Source: Pseudomonadales bacterium (lineage in GTDB: Bacteria > Pseudomonadota > Gammaproteobacteria > Pseudomonadales > Pseudohongiellaceae). Taken from it: DNA of 64,000 nucleotides. The stretch spans positions 39,643 through 103,642 of the forward strand of contig JAJEGU010000022.1 of assembly GCA_022819645.1 (NCBI GenBank), in the 5' to 3' direction. This document shows, in pieces, positions 7,536-17,016 of the stretch (position 1 is the stretch's first letter; every line of letters begins with the position of its first letter). The notes below the pieces were generated by a model. It did not search any database, was not told the DNA's origin, and saw only the letters and a program-made list of their open reading frames with translations. Made by a program: the position numbers and the translations under genes.

Positions 7536-10532
7536 ATGACTGATTTGTTTTTCGGATTGCGCTATTTCATCGCCTGCCCGGGAATGTTGTTGCTTGTTGC
7601 CTGTGGCGAGCCCGGAGCCGGGCCTGACGGCGGGGTTGGCGGAGATGCGGTCGCAATGAAAGGCGCCCAGCTTGCGGAAGCCGGGGCGGGGCTGGGGTAT
7701 ACCCGCGTCAATGAACCCAATCCGCTCGACCAGATGGATACCCATATCTACCGGCTCGACAATGGCCTGCTGGTCTATCTCACCGAAAATCACGAAGAGC
7801 CCCGGTTCTACGCGGAAATCGCCGTGCGGGCGGGCAGCAAGCACGACCCGGCCGACGCCACCGGGCTGGCCCATTATCTCGAGCATCTGCTGTTCAAGGG
7901 CAACCGCAATCTCGGCAGTCTCGATTACGAGGCCGAGGCGCCGTATCTCGACCGCATCGTCGAATTGTACGAGGCGCATTTCGCCAGCGAAGACCCTGCC
8001 GAGCGCGCCGCGATTTACGCCGAAATCAACGCCACCGCCCAGCAGGCGGCGCAGTATGCGGTGCCCAATGAGATCGACAAGCTCTACAACAGCATGGGCG
8101 CCAGCGGCCTGAACGCCCATACTTCCAACGAGGAAACCGTGTATCGGGTGGGACTGCCTTCCAATCGCCTGCGGCAATGGGCGGAAATCGAATCGGACCG
8201 TTTCGTCAATCCGGTTTTCCGCCTGTTTCATACTGAACTCGAAACCGTTTACGAGGAGAAGAACCGCTCCCTGGACAATCGTGGTTTCATCATCTACCAG
8301 GCGCTGAATGACCTGCTGTTTCCCGAACATCCCTACGGCCAGCAGCCCACCATCGGTACCGTGGACCATCTCAAGAATCCGTCCCTGGTCTATATCCAGA
8401 ACTACTTTGACACCTGGTATGTCCCCAACAACATGGCGGTGTTCGTCAGCGGCGATATCGACATTCCCGAAACGATTGCCCTGATCGCCGGGAAATTCGG
8501 CCATTGGCAGCCGAGGGAATTGCCGCGGATCGGCCCCTGGAACGATCCGCCCGTGGAAGGCGTGCGCAGGGCCACGGTGCAATACCCCGGCGAGGAACAG
8601 GTGCAGATCGCCTTTCCCACGGCGCCCTATGCCCATCCCGATATGGAAGCCCTTATCCTGCTCGACATGATTCTCGACAATCGCACCGCCGGGCTGATCA
8701 ATCTCAATCTCAACCAGCAGCAGCGGGTGGCCCGGGCCGGCTCCTCGCCCGCTTTCCTTGTGGACGCCGGCTACCAGTTGCTCTACGGCGTGCCCAAGCA
8801 GGATCAGACGCTCGCCGAAGTCGAGCGGTTGCTGCTCGAGCAGATTGAAATCATCAAGGATGGGGAGTTCGAGGACTGGATCATTCCCGCCATCATCAAT
8901 GACTTCGCCAGGAATGAAAAGGCCGGGCTGGAATCCAATACCGCCCGGGTGGCGCGCATGCGCGATGCCTTTATTCGCGGCGTGGACTGGGATTACCGCG
9001 TCGCCGAGCTTGAGCGCATGGGCGAGTTGACCCGGGACGATGTGGTCGCCGTGGCCAACCGCTATTTTGCCGGCGATTACGTGGCGGTGGAGCAGGTCAA
9101 CGGCCAGCATGAAGTGCCGCTGGTGGAAAAACCCGTGATCGACCCGGTGGAAATCGATCCCACCCGGCAGTCGGCGTTCGCCGCCCGGGTGCTCGCCATG
9201 GACCATGATTCCATCGAGCCGGTTTTTGTCGAGGCCGACCGGGACTACCGCATCCTCGACCTCGCCGGGGGCGTGCAACTGTATTACGCCCCCAATCCGC
9301 TCAATGACCTGTTCACCCTGTCCATCAATGTGGAGGCCGGTTCGGAGGAAATGGGCAAACTGAGCCTGTCCGCCGCTCTGATGGACGTGGCCGGCAGCGC
9401 TTCCCTGAGCAATGAGGATTTGCAGAAACAGTGGTACCGCATGGGCTCGGAGTTCGGCTTCCGGGTGGCGGAGAATGCATCGAGTTTCAACCTCTCGGGT
9501 CTCGACGACCAATTCGAGGACAGCCTCGCCCTGATGCTGGAACTCGTGCGGGAACCGGTATCGGACGAAAACACTTTGGAGCAATTGAAAGGCATCATCC
9601 TCAAGGCCAGGGAGGACCAGAAGCAGTCGCCGCCGGCCATCGCCCGGGCGCTGTATCTGTACAACCGTTACGGCGAGGAATCGCCAATGCTCGAATCGCT
9701 GACCAGCGAGGAGATCATGCAGTCCGGACTTGAGGAATTGCTCGGCTTGCCGGCGAGCCTGCTGGGATACGAACAGACCATCGCCTACACCGGTTCGCTG
9801 CCGCTGGAAGATGTGGCGGCCATCCTGCGTCGCCACCTGCCCAACGACGGCGAACTCCAGGCGCCGCCTGAGTATCGCTTCCGTCAGGCGCGGGACATTG
9901 GGGAAACCGAACTTTACGTGGTCGATCAGCAAACCGCCCAGGCCCAGGTGCGGATCGAATTCGCAGACGGCGTGTATGACGAGGGCGACAGCATGCTGTC
10001 TTCGTTATATACCAGCTATTTCGGCAGCGGCATGTCCAGCGTGGTTTTCCAGGAACTGCGGGAAGCCCGGGCGCTGGCCTATTCGGCATCGGCGCGCTAT
10101 GCCCAGGGCGGGCGGCGCAATGACCAGAACCTGATGCTTGGCGCCATCGGCACCCAGACCGACAAGACCGCCGAGGCCCTCACCGCCTTTATCGACCTCA
10201 TCGACAATATGCCGGTCTCCACCGAACGATTCGAGGAAACCGTCAATGCGTCCCTCAACCGCTACCGCACTTCCAAGCTCAGTTTTCGGGAAGTGCTGCC
10301 GGCGGTGCGGGGATGGGAGCGGCTTGGCCTTGAAGGCGACCCGCGGCGCCGGCGCTATGCCGAATTGCAGCAGGCGAGCATGGACGATCTCGTGGAATTC
10401 CAGCGGCAGCACGTCAAGGACCGGGCCAAGCTGATTTCCATCGTCGGCGACCTGTCGGTGATCGATCTGGCGGAACTCGAACCCTTCGGTCGGGTCCAAC
10501 AGGTCCAGGTGGATGAATTGTTCGCGGACTGA
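7536..10532 (+). CDS. M16-family zinc metallopeptidase lipoprotein
   Basis: This is an insulinase/pitrilysin-type peptidase of 998 residues with two M16 halves in one chain. The zinc motif HYLEH (inverted HxxEH) is at residues 113-117 and lies in the N-terminal half; the C-terminal half lacks it, as usual. ATG 7536 is preferred over an upstream codon at 7488 because it has CGGAG upstream. It also yields a lipoprotein signal peptide ending in LLVAC, with the acylated Cys at residue 23. The product is therefore probably anchored in the periplasm, where such enzymes degrade peptides or transport by-products. It precedes an ABC exporter set by about 40 bp. Confidence 0.88.
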   Translation: MTDLFFGLRYFIACPGMLLLVACGEPGAGPDGGVGGDAVAMKGAQLAEAGAGLGYTRVNEPNPLDQMDTHIYRLDNGLLVYLTENHEEPRFYAEIAVRAGSKHDPADATGLAHYLEHLLFKGNRNLGSLDYEAEAPYLDRIVELYEAHFASEDPAERAAIYAEINATAQQAAQYAVPNEIDKLYNSMGASGLNAHTSNEETVYRVGLPSNRLRQWAEIESDRFVNPVFRLFHTELETVYEEKNRSLDNRGFIIYQALNDLLFPEHPYGQQPTIGTVDHLKNPSLVYIQNYFDTWYVPNNMAVFVSGDIDIPETIALIAGKFGHWQPRELPRIGPWNDPPVEGVRRATVQYPGEEQVQIAFPTAPYAHPDMEALILLDMILDNRTAGLINLNLNQQQRVARAGSSPAFLVDAGYQLLYGVPKQDQTLAEVERLLLEQIEIIKDGEFEDWIIPAIINDFARNEKAGLESNTARVARMRDAFIRGVDWDYRVAELERMGELTRDDVVAVANRYFAGDYVAVEQVNGQHEVPLVEKPVIDPVEIDPTRQSAFAARVLAMDHDSIEPVFVEADRDYRILDLAGGVQLYYAPNPLNDLFTLSINVEAGSEEMGKLSLSAALMDVAGSASLSNEDLQKQWYRMGSEFGFRVAENASSFNLSGLDDQFEDSLALMLELVREPVSDENTLEQLKGIILKAREDQKQSPPAIARALYLYNRYGEESPMLESLTSEEIMQSGLEELLGLPASLLGYEQTIAYTGSLPLEDVAAILRRHLPNDGELQAPPEYRFRQARDIGETELYVVDQQTAQAQVRIEFADGVYDEGDSMLSSLYTSYFGSGMSSVVFQELREARALAYSASARYAQGGRRNDQNLMLGAIGTQTDKTAEALTAFIDLIDNMPVSTERFEETVNASLNRYRTSKLSFREVLPAVRGWERLGLEGDPRRRRYAELQQASMDDLVEFQRQHVKDRAKLISIVGDLSVIDLAELEPFGRVQQVQVDELFAD

Positions 10533-10571
10533 CAGGGAATCGGGTGCGACGCTTCGCGCCAAGCCCGGCTT

Positions 10572-11492
10572 ATGAATGAAACCGGTTCTGTACTGCGGGT
10601 AAGCGGACTGCGCAAAAGCTATGGCGATGTGCCGGTACTGCATGGCGTGGACCTGGAATTGTCCGCCGCCGCCGTGCTCGGTCTCGTGGGGCTTAATGGC
10701 TCGGGCAAGACCACCACCATCGAGTGCATTCTCGGCCTGCAGCATTTTCAGCAGGGTGAAGTTTCGGTGCTGGGCTTTGCTCCCGACGCCCTGTTTCGCC
10801 TGCGGGGCGAGGTCGTGGCGATTTTCGACAGCCCCAGCGTACCTCCCCATCTGACCGTGCGCCAGTGTCTCGAACACGCCCGCCGGCTGTGTGCGCGACC
10901 GTTGCGAAGCTGCGCCGAAGTCGAGCGGATGCTTGGGGTGGAAGCCTACAGCCGCTACCGCATCCGCCAGCTCTCCCTCGGCAATAGGCGGCGGGTGTCG
11001 ATTGCCCAGGCCCTGCTCGGCGAACCCCGGTTGATTCTCCTCGATGAACCTTTCAATGGGCTCGACGCCGGCGGCGTGGACCAGGTACTCGCCCTGATCG
11101 CGGACCTGAATCGCGCCAGCGGCACGAGCTTTTTGCTTTCGAGCCACCAGTTGCCCTATCTGGAACAGGTCTGCAGTCATATTGCGATTCTTCATGACGG
11201 CAGGATTGCCGCGAGTGGCGAACTGGCGGGCCTGCTGGCGGACGCCGGCTCCCGGGTGGTCCTGGAAAGCAGCGACCCCGCCGCTGCCGGAAAACTGCTG
11301 GCGGATGACGGACGGATCGAGATTCTCGAGGTCGCCCCGGACGGCCGTCTGAGCCTGCGGCTTGGGGACTGGCGCAGCGATGAGCTTGCCGCGCATCTGG
11401 TGCGTCACGGCGTGCCCGTTTGCGAACTGATCAGGCAACGCGCTTCTCTCGATGGCCTGTTTCGGGAACTGACGGCGGGGGAGGCGGCATGA
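10572..11492 (+). CDS. ABC transporter ATP-binding protein (ABC-2 type exporter)
   Basis: The 306-residue protein has a Walker A motif at 40-47 (GLNGSGKT), a signature of the LSLGN type at 134-138, and Walker B LILLDEP at 154-160. The LSLGN-RRR form of the signature is typical of ATPases that pair with ABC-2 permeases. The C-terminal third resembles the extension seen in drug, antibiotic or Nos-type exporter ATPases. Four bases overlap the permease gene, so the two almost certainly form one transporter. The substrate cannot be read from the sequence. Confidence 0.9.
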   Translation: MNETGSVLRVSGLRKSYGDVPVLHGVDLELSAAAVLGLVGLNGSGKTTTIECILGLQHFQQGEVSVLGFAPDALFRLRGEVVAIFDSPSVPPHLTVRQCLEHARRLCARPLRSCAEVERMLGVEAYSRYRIRQLSLGNRRRVSIAQALLGEPRLILLDEPFNGLDAGGVDQVLALIADLNRASGTSFLLSSHQLPYLEQVCSHIAILHDGRIAASGELAGLLADAGSRVVLESSDPAAAGKLLADDGRIEILEVAPDGRLSLRLGDWRSDELAAHLVRHGVPVCELIRQRASLDGLFRELTAGEAA

Positions 11493-12346
11493 GCAATCTG
11501 CTGGCGGCCCTGCGCCTCGAACTGTTCCTCGCCCGCTATTCGCTGGCGGCGAAAATTACCGTGCTGGCGCCGGCGCTGGTTTGCCTGGCTCGCTATGTGC
11601 TGGTCTGGCTCAATCAGGCGGGGGAACAGGCCCGGGCGGGCCTGATCGGCGTCGACGACTTCGCCCTGGCCCAGTCTCGGAACGCATACGGGCATTTCGT
11701 CGATGGCGTCAACACCGGGCTGATGATTCTGGCGCTGTTGCTGGTGGCGGTGGCCGCCCATGATTTCAGCGGCGAACGCGACAATGGCTCGATTCGCCAT
11801 GTGCTGATCCGCCGCGCCGGCCGCGCCAGCATCGTGCTGGCGAAATTGCTGCGGTTGCATCTGCTCGGATTGCTGGCGCTGGCCTTGCTGGGGCTCGCAG
11901 CCTGGGCGGGCGCGGCGTTATTCTGGGATTTCGGACCGGTGGTCGAGGATGGATTCGAGTTGATCGGCGAGGATGAAATTCTCTATGAAATTCATCTGGG
12001 CCTGCTGATGGCGGTGATCCCCCTGCCCGCCGTGATCGCCTTCGGCATGCTGGTTTCGGTTGCGGCCCAGTCGGCGACCCAGGCGGTAACGCTTGCCCTG
12101 GGCGCGACCCTGGCCATGGATATCTTCAAGGCGCTGCTCGGCGAGCGCGCCTGGTATCTGTACGCGACTTTTCATCCATCGCTGCTGGATCAATCGTATT
12201 TGCGCGAAGTGGCGAGGCTGGTGCGGGGATTTTCCGATGTGCTCGTGGCCGACCGCTTTTTTGTGTTCAATACCTGGGCGCCCGCCATTGCGGCCCTGAT
12301 GCTGGCCGCGGCCGCGGTGCTGCTGGCCCTGCGACGCAGGTTGTAG
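11489..12346 (+). CDS. ABC-2 type transporter permease
   Basis: This 285-residue integral membrane protein has about six hydrophobic segments. A cytoplasmic SGERDNGSIRHVLIRRAGR loop lies near residues 92-110; this is the coupling-helix region common in ABC-2 and NosY-like permeases. The start ATG 11489 overlaps the ATPase stop; the same frame is open upstream only as a shadow of the ATPase gene. It is followed after four bases by a PDZ lipoprotein gene, which suggests the exporter works with periplasmic partners. Confidence 0.85.
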   Translation: MSNLLAALRLELFLARYSLAAKITVLAPALVCLARYVLVWLNQAGEQARAGLIGVDDFALAQSRNAYGHFVDGVNTGLMILALLLVAVAAHDFSGERDNGSIRHVLIRRAGRASIVLAKLLRLHLLGLLALALLGLAAWAGAALFWDFGPVVEDGFELIGEDEILYEIHLGLLMAVIPLPAVIAFGMLVSVAAQSATQAVTLALGATLAMDIFKALLGERAWYLYATFHPSLLDQSYLREVARLVRGFSDVLVADRFFVFNTWAPAIAALMLAAAAVLLALRRRL

Positions 12347-12350
12347 GCCG

Positions 12351-13292
12351 ATGTTGCGACTGTCATCCCTTGCCCTGTGCGGCCTGATGGCTTGCTGTGC
12401 GGTATATGAACCGGCGCGGCTGGCGCCCGCCATCAATCTTTCGCCGGAACAGCTCAGCCTGGGGCGGGGCAATGTCGGTTTGCTGGTGGATTTCGGCCTT
12501 GGGCTGGCGCTGAACGAAAGCGATTCCCTGGCCGCGGTGGAGATTCTGCCCGGGGTTCGGGTGGTGGAAGTCGCCGCCAATGGTCCGGCGGATGCGGCGG
12601 GAATCCAGGTGGGTGACGTGATTCTCGCCATCGACGAAATGGAAACCAACAGCCCGGACGCTGTGCTTGCCATCCAGCGGACGAACTATCGCCAGGCACC
12701 CTATGCATTTACCTTGCGGCGCGATACCGCCGTGCTTTCGGCCAGCGTGACGGGCCGGGAAATCGCCTTGAATGCCGGCCCGGCAGAGTTGTACCGGATC
12801 GATCCCGTGGCCACCCGGGCGGGTTATCGCAGTGGCGTGATCGAAGTAACTGGCCAGGCCCCAAGAGGCGGAGCGCGGGTGATGGCGCTGTTTCCCGGCA
12901 GCCCCTTGCCGGCGGCCGGCATCGGCGAGGGAGACTGGATACTTGCCCTGGACGGCGCGGGTTTCGGCTCGGCCCAGGAACTCGTCAACCGGCTCAACCG
13001 GGAGCATGCACTCGGCGGCGAAGTGCTGTTCGATGTCTGGGACGGCAGCAGTTTGCGGCGGGCGGAAGTCGAATTGTGGGACCCGGGCCGGCGCCTCAGC
13101 GAAATGTCTCTCGGCCCGGTGCTGCAATACCGGTCGAGCCTGGACCCGGATTCCGCCAGCCTCGATGTGCTGGATTTCTGGCTGTTTTCGGTGTACTCCT
13201 ATGCCCGCAACGAAGGTGAGCGCTCCCATTCCATCCTCGGCCTGATCCATTTCAGTACTGGTTATGGCGAGTTGATCGAAGAGATCCAATGA
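12351..13292 (+). CDS. Lipoprotein with two PDZ domains
   Basis: The 313-residue product starts with a lipoprotein signal (LCGLMACC, probable acylated Cys at residue 15 or 16). Two PDZ-like ligand-binding segments are visible. The first is around residues 63-96 (VVEVAANGPADAAGIQVGDVI) and the second around 178-215 (VMALFPGSPLPAAGIGEGDWI). No protease catalytic domain is present, so it is more likely an adaptor or scaffold than a peptidase. It is tightly coupled to the ABC permease before it (4 bp) and to the FG-GAP gene after it (ATGA overlap). Confidence 0.8.
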   Translation: MLRLSSLALCGLMACCAVYEPARLAPAINLSPEQLSLGRGNVGLLVDFGLGLALNESDSLAAVEILPGVRVVEVAANGPADAAGIQVGDVILAIDEMETNSPDAVLAIQRTNYRQAPYAFTLRRDTAVLSASVTGREIALNAGPAELYRIDPVATRAGYRSGVIEVTGQAPRGGARVMALFPGSPLPAAGIGEGDWILALDGAGFGSAQELVNRLNREHALGGEVLFDVWDGSSLRRAEVELWDPGRRLSEMSLGPVLQYRSSLDPDSASLDVLDFWLFSVYSYARNEGERSHSILGLIHFSTGYGELIEEIQ

Positions 13293-14833
13293 AGACTTTT
13301 TCCCTGCAATTCGTTCTGCTGCTGGCGACTATGGCTACGGCTACTGGCGCCGCCGCCCAGAACTACACCGCATTTGACTTGCAGCGCGGCGACAACTGGG
13401 ATGATCTGGTTACCGAGGACGTCAACGGCGATGGCCGCGCCGACCTGTTGTTCGCGGAATACCGCCCCGGTGTGGGCCGGGAACTGCTGATCCACTATCA
13501 ACAGGCCGATGGCGGCTTTGCCGCGGAACCCGTCCGGGTGGAAATCAAGAGCGAAATCATCGCCATCGGTTTTGCCGACCTGCGCTCCGGGCCGGGCAAG
13601 GAGTTGCTGCTGTTTGCCGGAGACGGGGTGTACAGCCTCGCCAGCGGCACGCCGGGCTATGCCGGCAATATTCGCCAGCTATTCGCCTGGGAGTTGATCG
13701 CCGCCTTGCCGGACAGGGAAAACGTGCAGTTCGTGCGCGACATCGCCGACATCGACGGCGATGGCCACGTCGACCTGCTCGTGCCGGGAGCTGAAGGCTA
13801 CGGTTATTTTCGCGGGCTCGGCGATGAGCGCTTTGTACTGGCGGCGATGATTGCAACCGAAAATCCCGAAGTGCCGCGGTTGGTTCGCGAGAATTTTGAA
13901 ACCGACCTGGACGTCCGGGCAAGCATCGACGCGGAGCAGGGCATAGTGATCGAATTCCGCGCGGAAACGCCCACGGCTTTTGGCGACTTCATCGAGCAAT
14001 GGGATGGCAAGACCGGGCGGGCGCTGTTCGAAGCCCAAAGCTGGATGCCCGGCGCCTTGTTCGCTGAATTCGATGGCGACGGACTGCCCGACCTGGTCTA
14101 TGTGAACCAGGGAATCGACGGCCTGGGTCGGCTCAACGTGCATTTCCAGCAAGCCGGCAACTTCGCCGAAAAACCCGACTGGTCCGGCCCACTCGAAGCC
14201 AGGGGCGACTGGCGGCTGGCCCATCTCGACGGCGATGAACAAATCGATCTCATCCAGGTGGTCGAGCAGGGCGATGATCGGGACATCAGGCTGTATCCGA
14301 ACCAGGGCGGCGAATTCGATCTGGACAGCCCGGCCCAGGTACTGCGCTTCGGCGGATACGATCTGGGGCTGGAAGTGGTCCGGATTCATGGCGAGCCCGT
14401 GCTGGCGGCGACCTGGTACGCTGTGCCCGCCATGGAGGCGATCCGCAATACCGGCGTGCAGCGGGTGAGCCTGCTCTATCGCGGCGCCGAAGGAGCCGAT
14501 GCGGCGGACGGCCAGTTATTCAACCGCCGTCCCGCCATGCGCCTGGAGGAGACTTTTTCGGTGGACAATGTGCGGGGGCTGGCCGAGCCCATTCAGTTCG
14601 GCCATGACCTCGACGGCGATGGCCGCTCCGACGCGCTCTACGTAACCGGGCGGGGCACGCTGGCGGCGCGGCGAATCAATGGGGATTTGCAGATTGAAAG
14701 CGAGGATTTCTGGGAATATGTCGCGCCGCGTTCGGTATTCCAGATTGCCGTGGAGCGCCTGAACGCCGATGAACTGCCCGATTTCGTGCTCCGGCATGGG
14801 ACATCCACCACGGTGCTGGTGTCGAGCCCATGA
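13289..14833 (+). CDS. Secreted FG-GAP/VCBS repeat protein 1
   Basis: The 514-residue protein has a Sec signal peptide (hydrophobic core LQFVLLLATMATATG, cleavage near AAAQ at residue 24). At least five FG-GAP-type calcium loops of the form DxxxDGxxDL are visible: DVNGDGRADL, DIDGDGHVDL, EFDGDGLPDL, HLDGDEQIDL and DLDGDGRSDA. Such repeats usually build an integrin-alpha-like beta-propeller exposed outside the cytoplasm. The function is unknown. It overlaps the PDZ lipoprotein and the second FG-GAP gene by four bases each. Confidence 0.8.
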   Translation: MKTFSLQFVLLLATMATATGAAAQNYTAFDLQRGDNWDDLVTEDVNGDGRADLLFAEYRPGVGRELLIHYQQADGGFAAEPVRVEIKSEIIAIGFADLRSGPGKELLLFAGDGVYSLASGTPGYAGNIRQLFAWELIAALPDRENVQFVRDIADIDGDGHVDLLVPGAEGYGYFRGLGDERFVLAAMIATENPEVPRLVRENFETDLDVRASIDAEQGIVIEFRAETPTAFGDFIEQWDGKTGRALFEAQSWMPGALFAEFDGDGLPDLVYVNQGIDGLGRLNVHFQQAGNFAEKPDWSGPLEARGDWRLAHLDGDEQIDLIQVVEQGDDRDIRLYPNQGGEFDLDSPAQVLRFGGYDLGLEVVRIHGEPVLAATWYAVPAMEAIRNTGVQRVSLLYRGAEGADAADGQLFNRRPAMRLEETFSVDNVRGLAEPIQFGHDLDGDGRSDALYVTGRGTLAARRINGDLQIESEDFWEYVAPRSVFQIAVERLNADELPDFVLRHGTSTTVLVSSP

Positions 14834-16488
14834 AACGCTGCCTGATTGTCGTGCTGGCCTGCCTGCCTTGCCTGGCGGGCGCTGATGACTGGGGATTCCG
14901 CTCCCAGCCCCTGAGCCTGCCCGCCGAAACCGGAAATCTGGTGCTCGCCGACCTTGACGGCGACGCCAGACAGGAAATCATTGCGGTCATCGACGAGGAA
15001 CTGCGGATTTACCCGCAGGGCGAGCAGGGCTTTGATTTCGACCAGGGCTTTATCAGCCTGGGCTTCGATGCGCGCTCGGTTGGCTGGGATATTGCCCGGG
15101 GCTTCGATTCCGGAGAGACGGCGACGCTCCTCGCCCTGCTCGATGGCAACCGGGTTCTCGCCTGGCGCCTGCGGGACGGCGCCCTGAGCGAATCGGAAAC
15201 CCTGCTCAGCGGCGTGAACGGCTTTCTCAGCCCCGGGCTCAACCGCCTGCATTTCGCCCGGGACATCAATGCCGATGGCCTGATGGACCTGGTAACCCCG
15301 GCCCCTGGCGCATTGCATATCCATTTGCGCGAGGCAGAAGGCGCTTTCCGACCGCCGCTGCCGGTGCAGTCGGATACCCGCCTGCGAACCAATCTCAATT
15401 CCCGCAGTCTATTCTGGCGCACGGGTCAGGCGGTGACGATTCCCTCCCTCAGCCTGCGCGACCTCAACGCCGACCGGCATCCGGACCTGATTTCGGAAAC
15501 CGATGAATTGCTCGCGGTCTTCCTCGCCGACCCGGAAGCGCCGGGTTACTTCCCGCTCGCGCCAAGCTACAGTATCGACCTTGCGGAAATCGAGGAGCGT
15601 CTCGGCGGATTTGACGTGGACAATCTCGATTTCTCCAACCTCACCGGCATTCTCGCCCTGACCCACGAGGAGTTGCTGGAAGACGTGGACGGCGACGGCA
15701 TTGACGATCTGCTGCTACGGGAGGGCGGCAAGATTTCCCTGTTCGCGGGAACCGCCACCGGCATGGAGCTGGCGACCCCCCGGCAGGTGCTGCGCTCCGG
15801 GGGCAATGTGCTCGGCAGTTTTCTCCACGACGAAGACGGCGACGGTCTCAAGGACCTGTGGCTCTGGCGGGTGGAATCGATTTCCCTCGGCGATATCTTC
15901 CTCTGGCTGGTGCTGTCCAGCGATATTGCCGTGGAAGCGCTGATCTATCCCAACGACGGCGAACGATTCGCCCGTCGCCCGAGCCGCAGAATCACCGTGT
16001 CGCTGCAAATCCCCTCCCTTGTGGGACTGGCCGGCAACTACAGCGAACTGACCGAAGCCGCCGAGACGACCCGCAGCGCCGACCTGGTTTCATCGGTCAC
16101 GGCCCGGCTCGACAATGAAGCCGACCCGCTGGACTTGCTGGTCCTGATGGACCGGCAGTTGCAGGTGTTCTACAACAGCATCGAACCGGAACCCGAACAG
16201 CGGGAGTTTCTCGGCTCGCTGGACTACAGCCGCGAACGCGACGACTACCGCATCGACCTGCGGGCGATGATCAACGACATCAGCATCGGCGAGAACCGGC
16301 ATCTGCGGGAAGTGGCGGGCCGCGAGCCGGATATCCGCCTTGACGCCGGCCCCGTGGCGGAGGCCGGCGAAGTGCTCAGCGCCCATCTCAACGACGACGG
16401 CATCCACGACATTTTCCTCCTGTCTCGCAATGAAATTGGGAACATAGAGGGTTTGCTGCTACTCTCGGGTGGCGCGGGCTCCGACTGA
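14830..16488 (+). CDS. Secreted FG-GAP/VCBS repeat protein 2
   Basis: This 552-residue relative of the preceding protein has a signal peptide (MKRCLIVVLACLPCLAGA) and at least six calcium-loop segments: DLDGDARQEI, DINADGLMDL, DLNADRHPDL, DVDGDGIDDL, DEDGDGLKDL and HLNDDGIHDI. A predicted beta-propeller is likely. The tandem arrangement and overall similarity suggest an old duplication, but the loops have diverged and the two are not near-identical. It ends 33 bp before the next gene. Confidence 0.8.
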   Translation: MKRCLIVVLACLPCLAGADDWGFRSQPLSLPAETGNLVLADLDGDARQEIIAVIDEELRIYPQGEQGFDFDQGFISLGFDARSVGWDIARGFDSGETATLLALLDGNRVLAWRLRDGALSESETLLSGVNGFLSPGLNRLHFARDINADGLMDLVTPAPGALHIHLREAEGAFRPPLPVQSDTRLRTNLNSRSLFWRTGQAVTIPSLSLRDLNADRHPDLISETDELLAVFLADPEAPGYFPLAPSYSIDLAEIEERLGGFDVDNLDFSNLTGILALTHEELLEDVDGDGIDDLLLREGGKISLFAGTATGMELATPRQVLRSGGNVLGSFLHDEDGDGLKDLWLWRVESISLGDIFLWLVLSSDIAVEALIYPNDGERFARRPSRRITVSLQIPSLVGLAGNYSELTEAAETTRSADLVSSVTARLDNEADPLDLLVLMDRQLQVFYNSIEPEPEQREFLGSLDYSRERDDYRIDLRAMINDISIGENRHLREVAGREPDIRLDAGPVAEAGEVLSAHLNDDGIHDIFLLSRNEIGNIEGLLLLSGGAGSD

Positions 16489-16521
16489 GCCCGGAGTTCA
16501 TCCCGGAGTAACGGCAATTCC

Positions 16522-17016
16522 GTGAAAAAAGCCGTCTGGATTACTTTTTTTACCGCCCTGATTCTTGTCAATGCGCTTGCCGAGGCGGCGTACTATTTCG
16601 GTGGCGTGCAAATCGCCATGTTCTACCGCCTGACCATGGTGCTCGGCATTACCATCGCCGCCACGGTATTCGCCGGAACCGCCCTGCTGGTAGGCAAGAT
16701 GAGCGGCGAGCGCCCGGTATCCGACCGCTTCAGCCCCCGGGAAGTGCTTTCCTGCCTGAACCAGCGCAGGACCCGGGCCACCGATGTGGCGGTAGCCGGC
16801 CTGCTGGGAATCCCTCCGCAAAACCTCGAGCGCATTCTCGGCGCGAAACGCCCCGCGGCGTCCTGGGTCGTCGCAGCGGCCACCCAACGTCCGGCGGGTT
16901 ACAGCCAGGGTGAAATCCATCCTGAGTTGTTCCTGAACGAACAGGTGATCCAGACCCCGGAAGATCTCAGGCAATTCATTTATGATTGCCGCAGGACAAG
17001 AGGGGCCCAGCCTTGA
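16522..17016 (+). CDS. Small membrane protein of unknown function, coupled to TRAP-TAXI genes
   Basis: The 164-residue product begins at GTG 16522. Two hydrophobic helices occupy roughly residues 4-25 and 36-60, followed by a soluble C-terminal domain of about 100 residues containing four Arg/Lys-rich stretches. I do not recognise the family. Its TGA overlaps the TTG start of the TAXI substrate-binding protein, which suggests co-translation and a role with the transporter. It could instead belong to the FG-GAP cassette upstream (33 bp gap). Confidence 0.7.
   Translation: MKKAVWITFFTALILVNALAEAAYYFGGVQIAMFYRLTMVLGITIAATVFAGTALLVGKMSGERPVSDRFSPREVLSCLNQRRTRATDVAVAGLLGIPPQNLERILGAKRPAASWVVAAATQRPAGYSQGEIHPELFLNEQVIQTPEDLRQFIYDCRRTRGAQP

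Noticed and set aside
7290..9932. 880-codon open frame on the minus strand
   Set aside because: It is antisense to nuoN's end and the M16 peptidase, has no domain pattern, and its length reflects GC-rich codon structure of the real gene.
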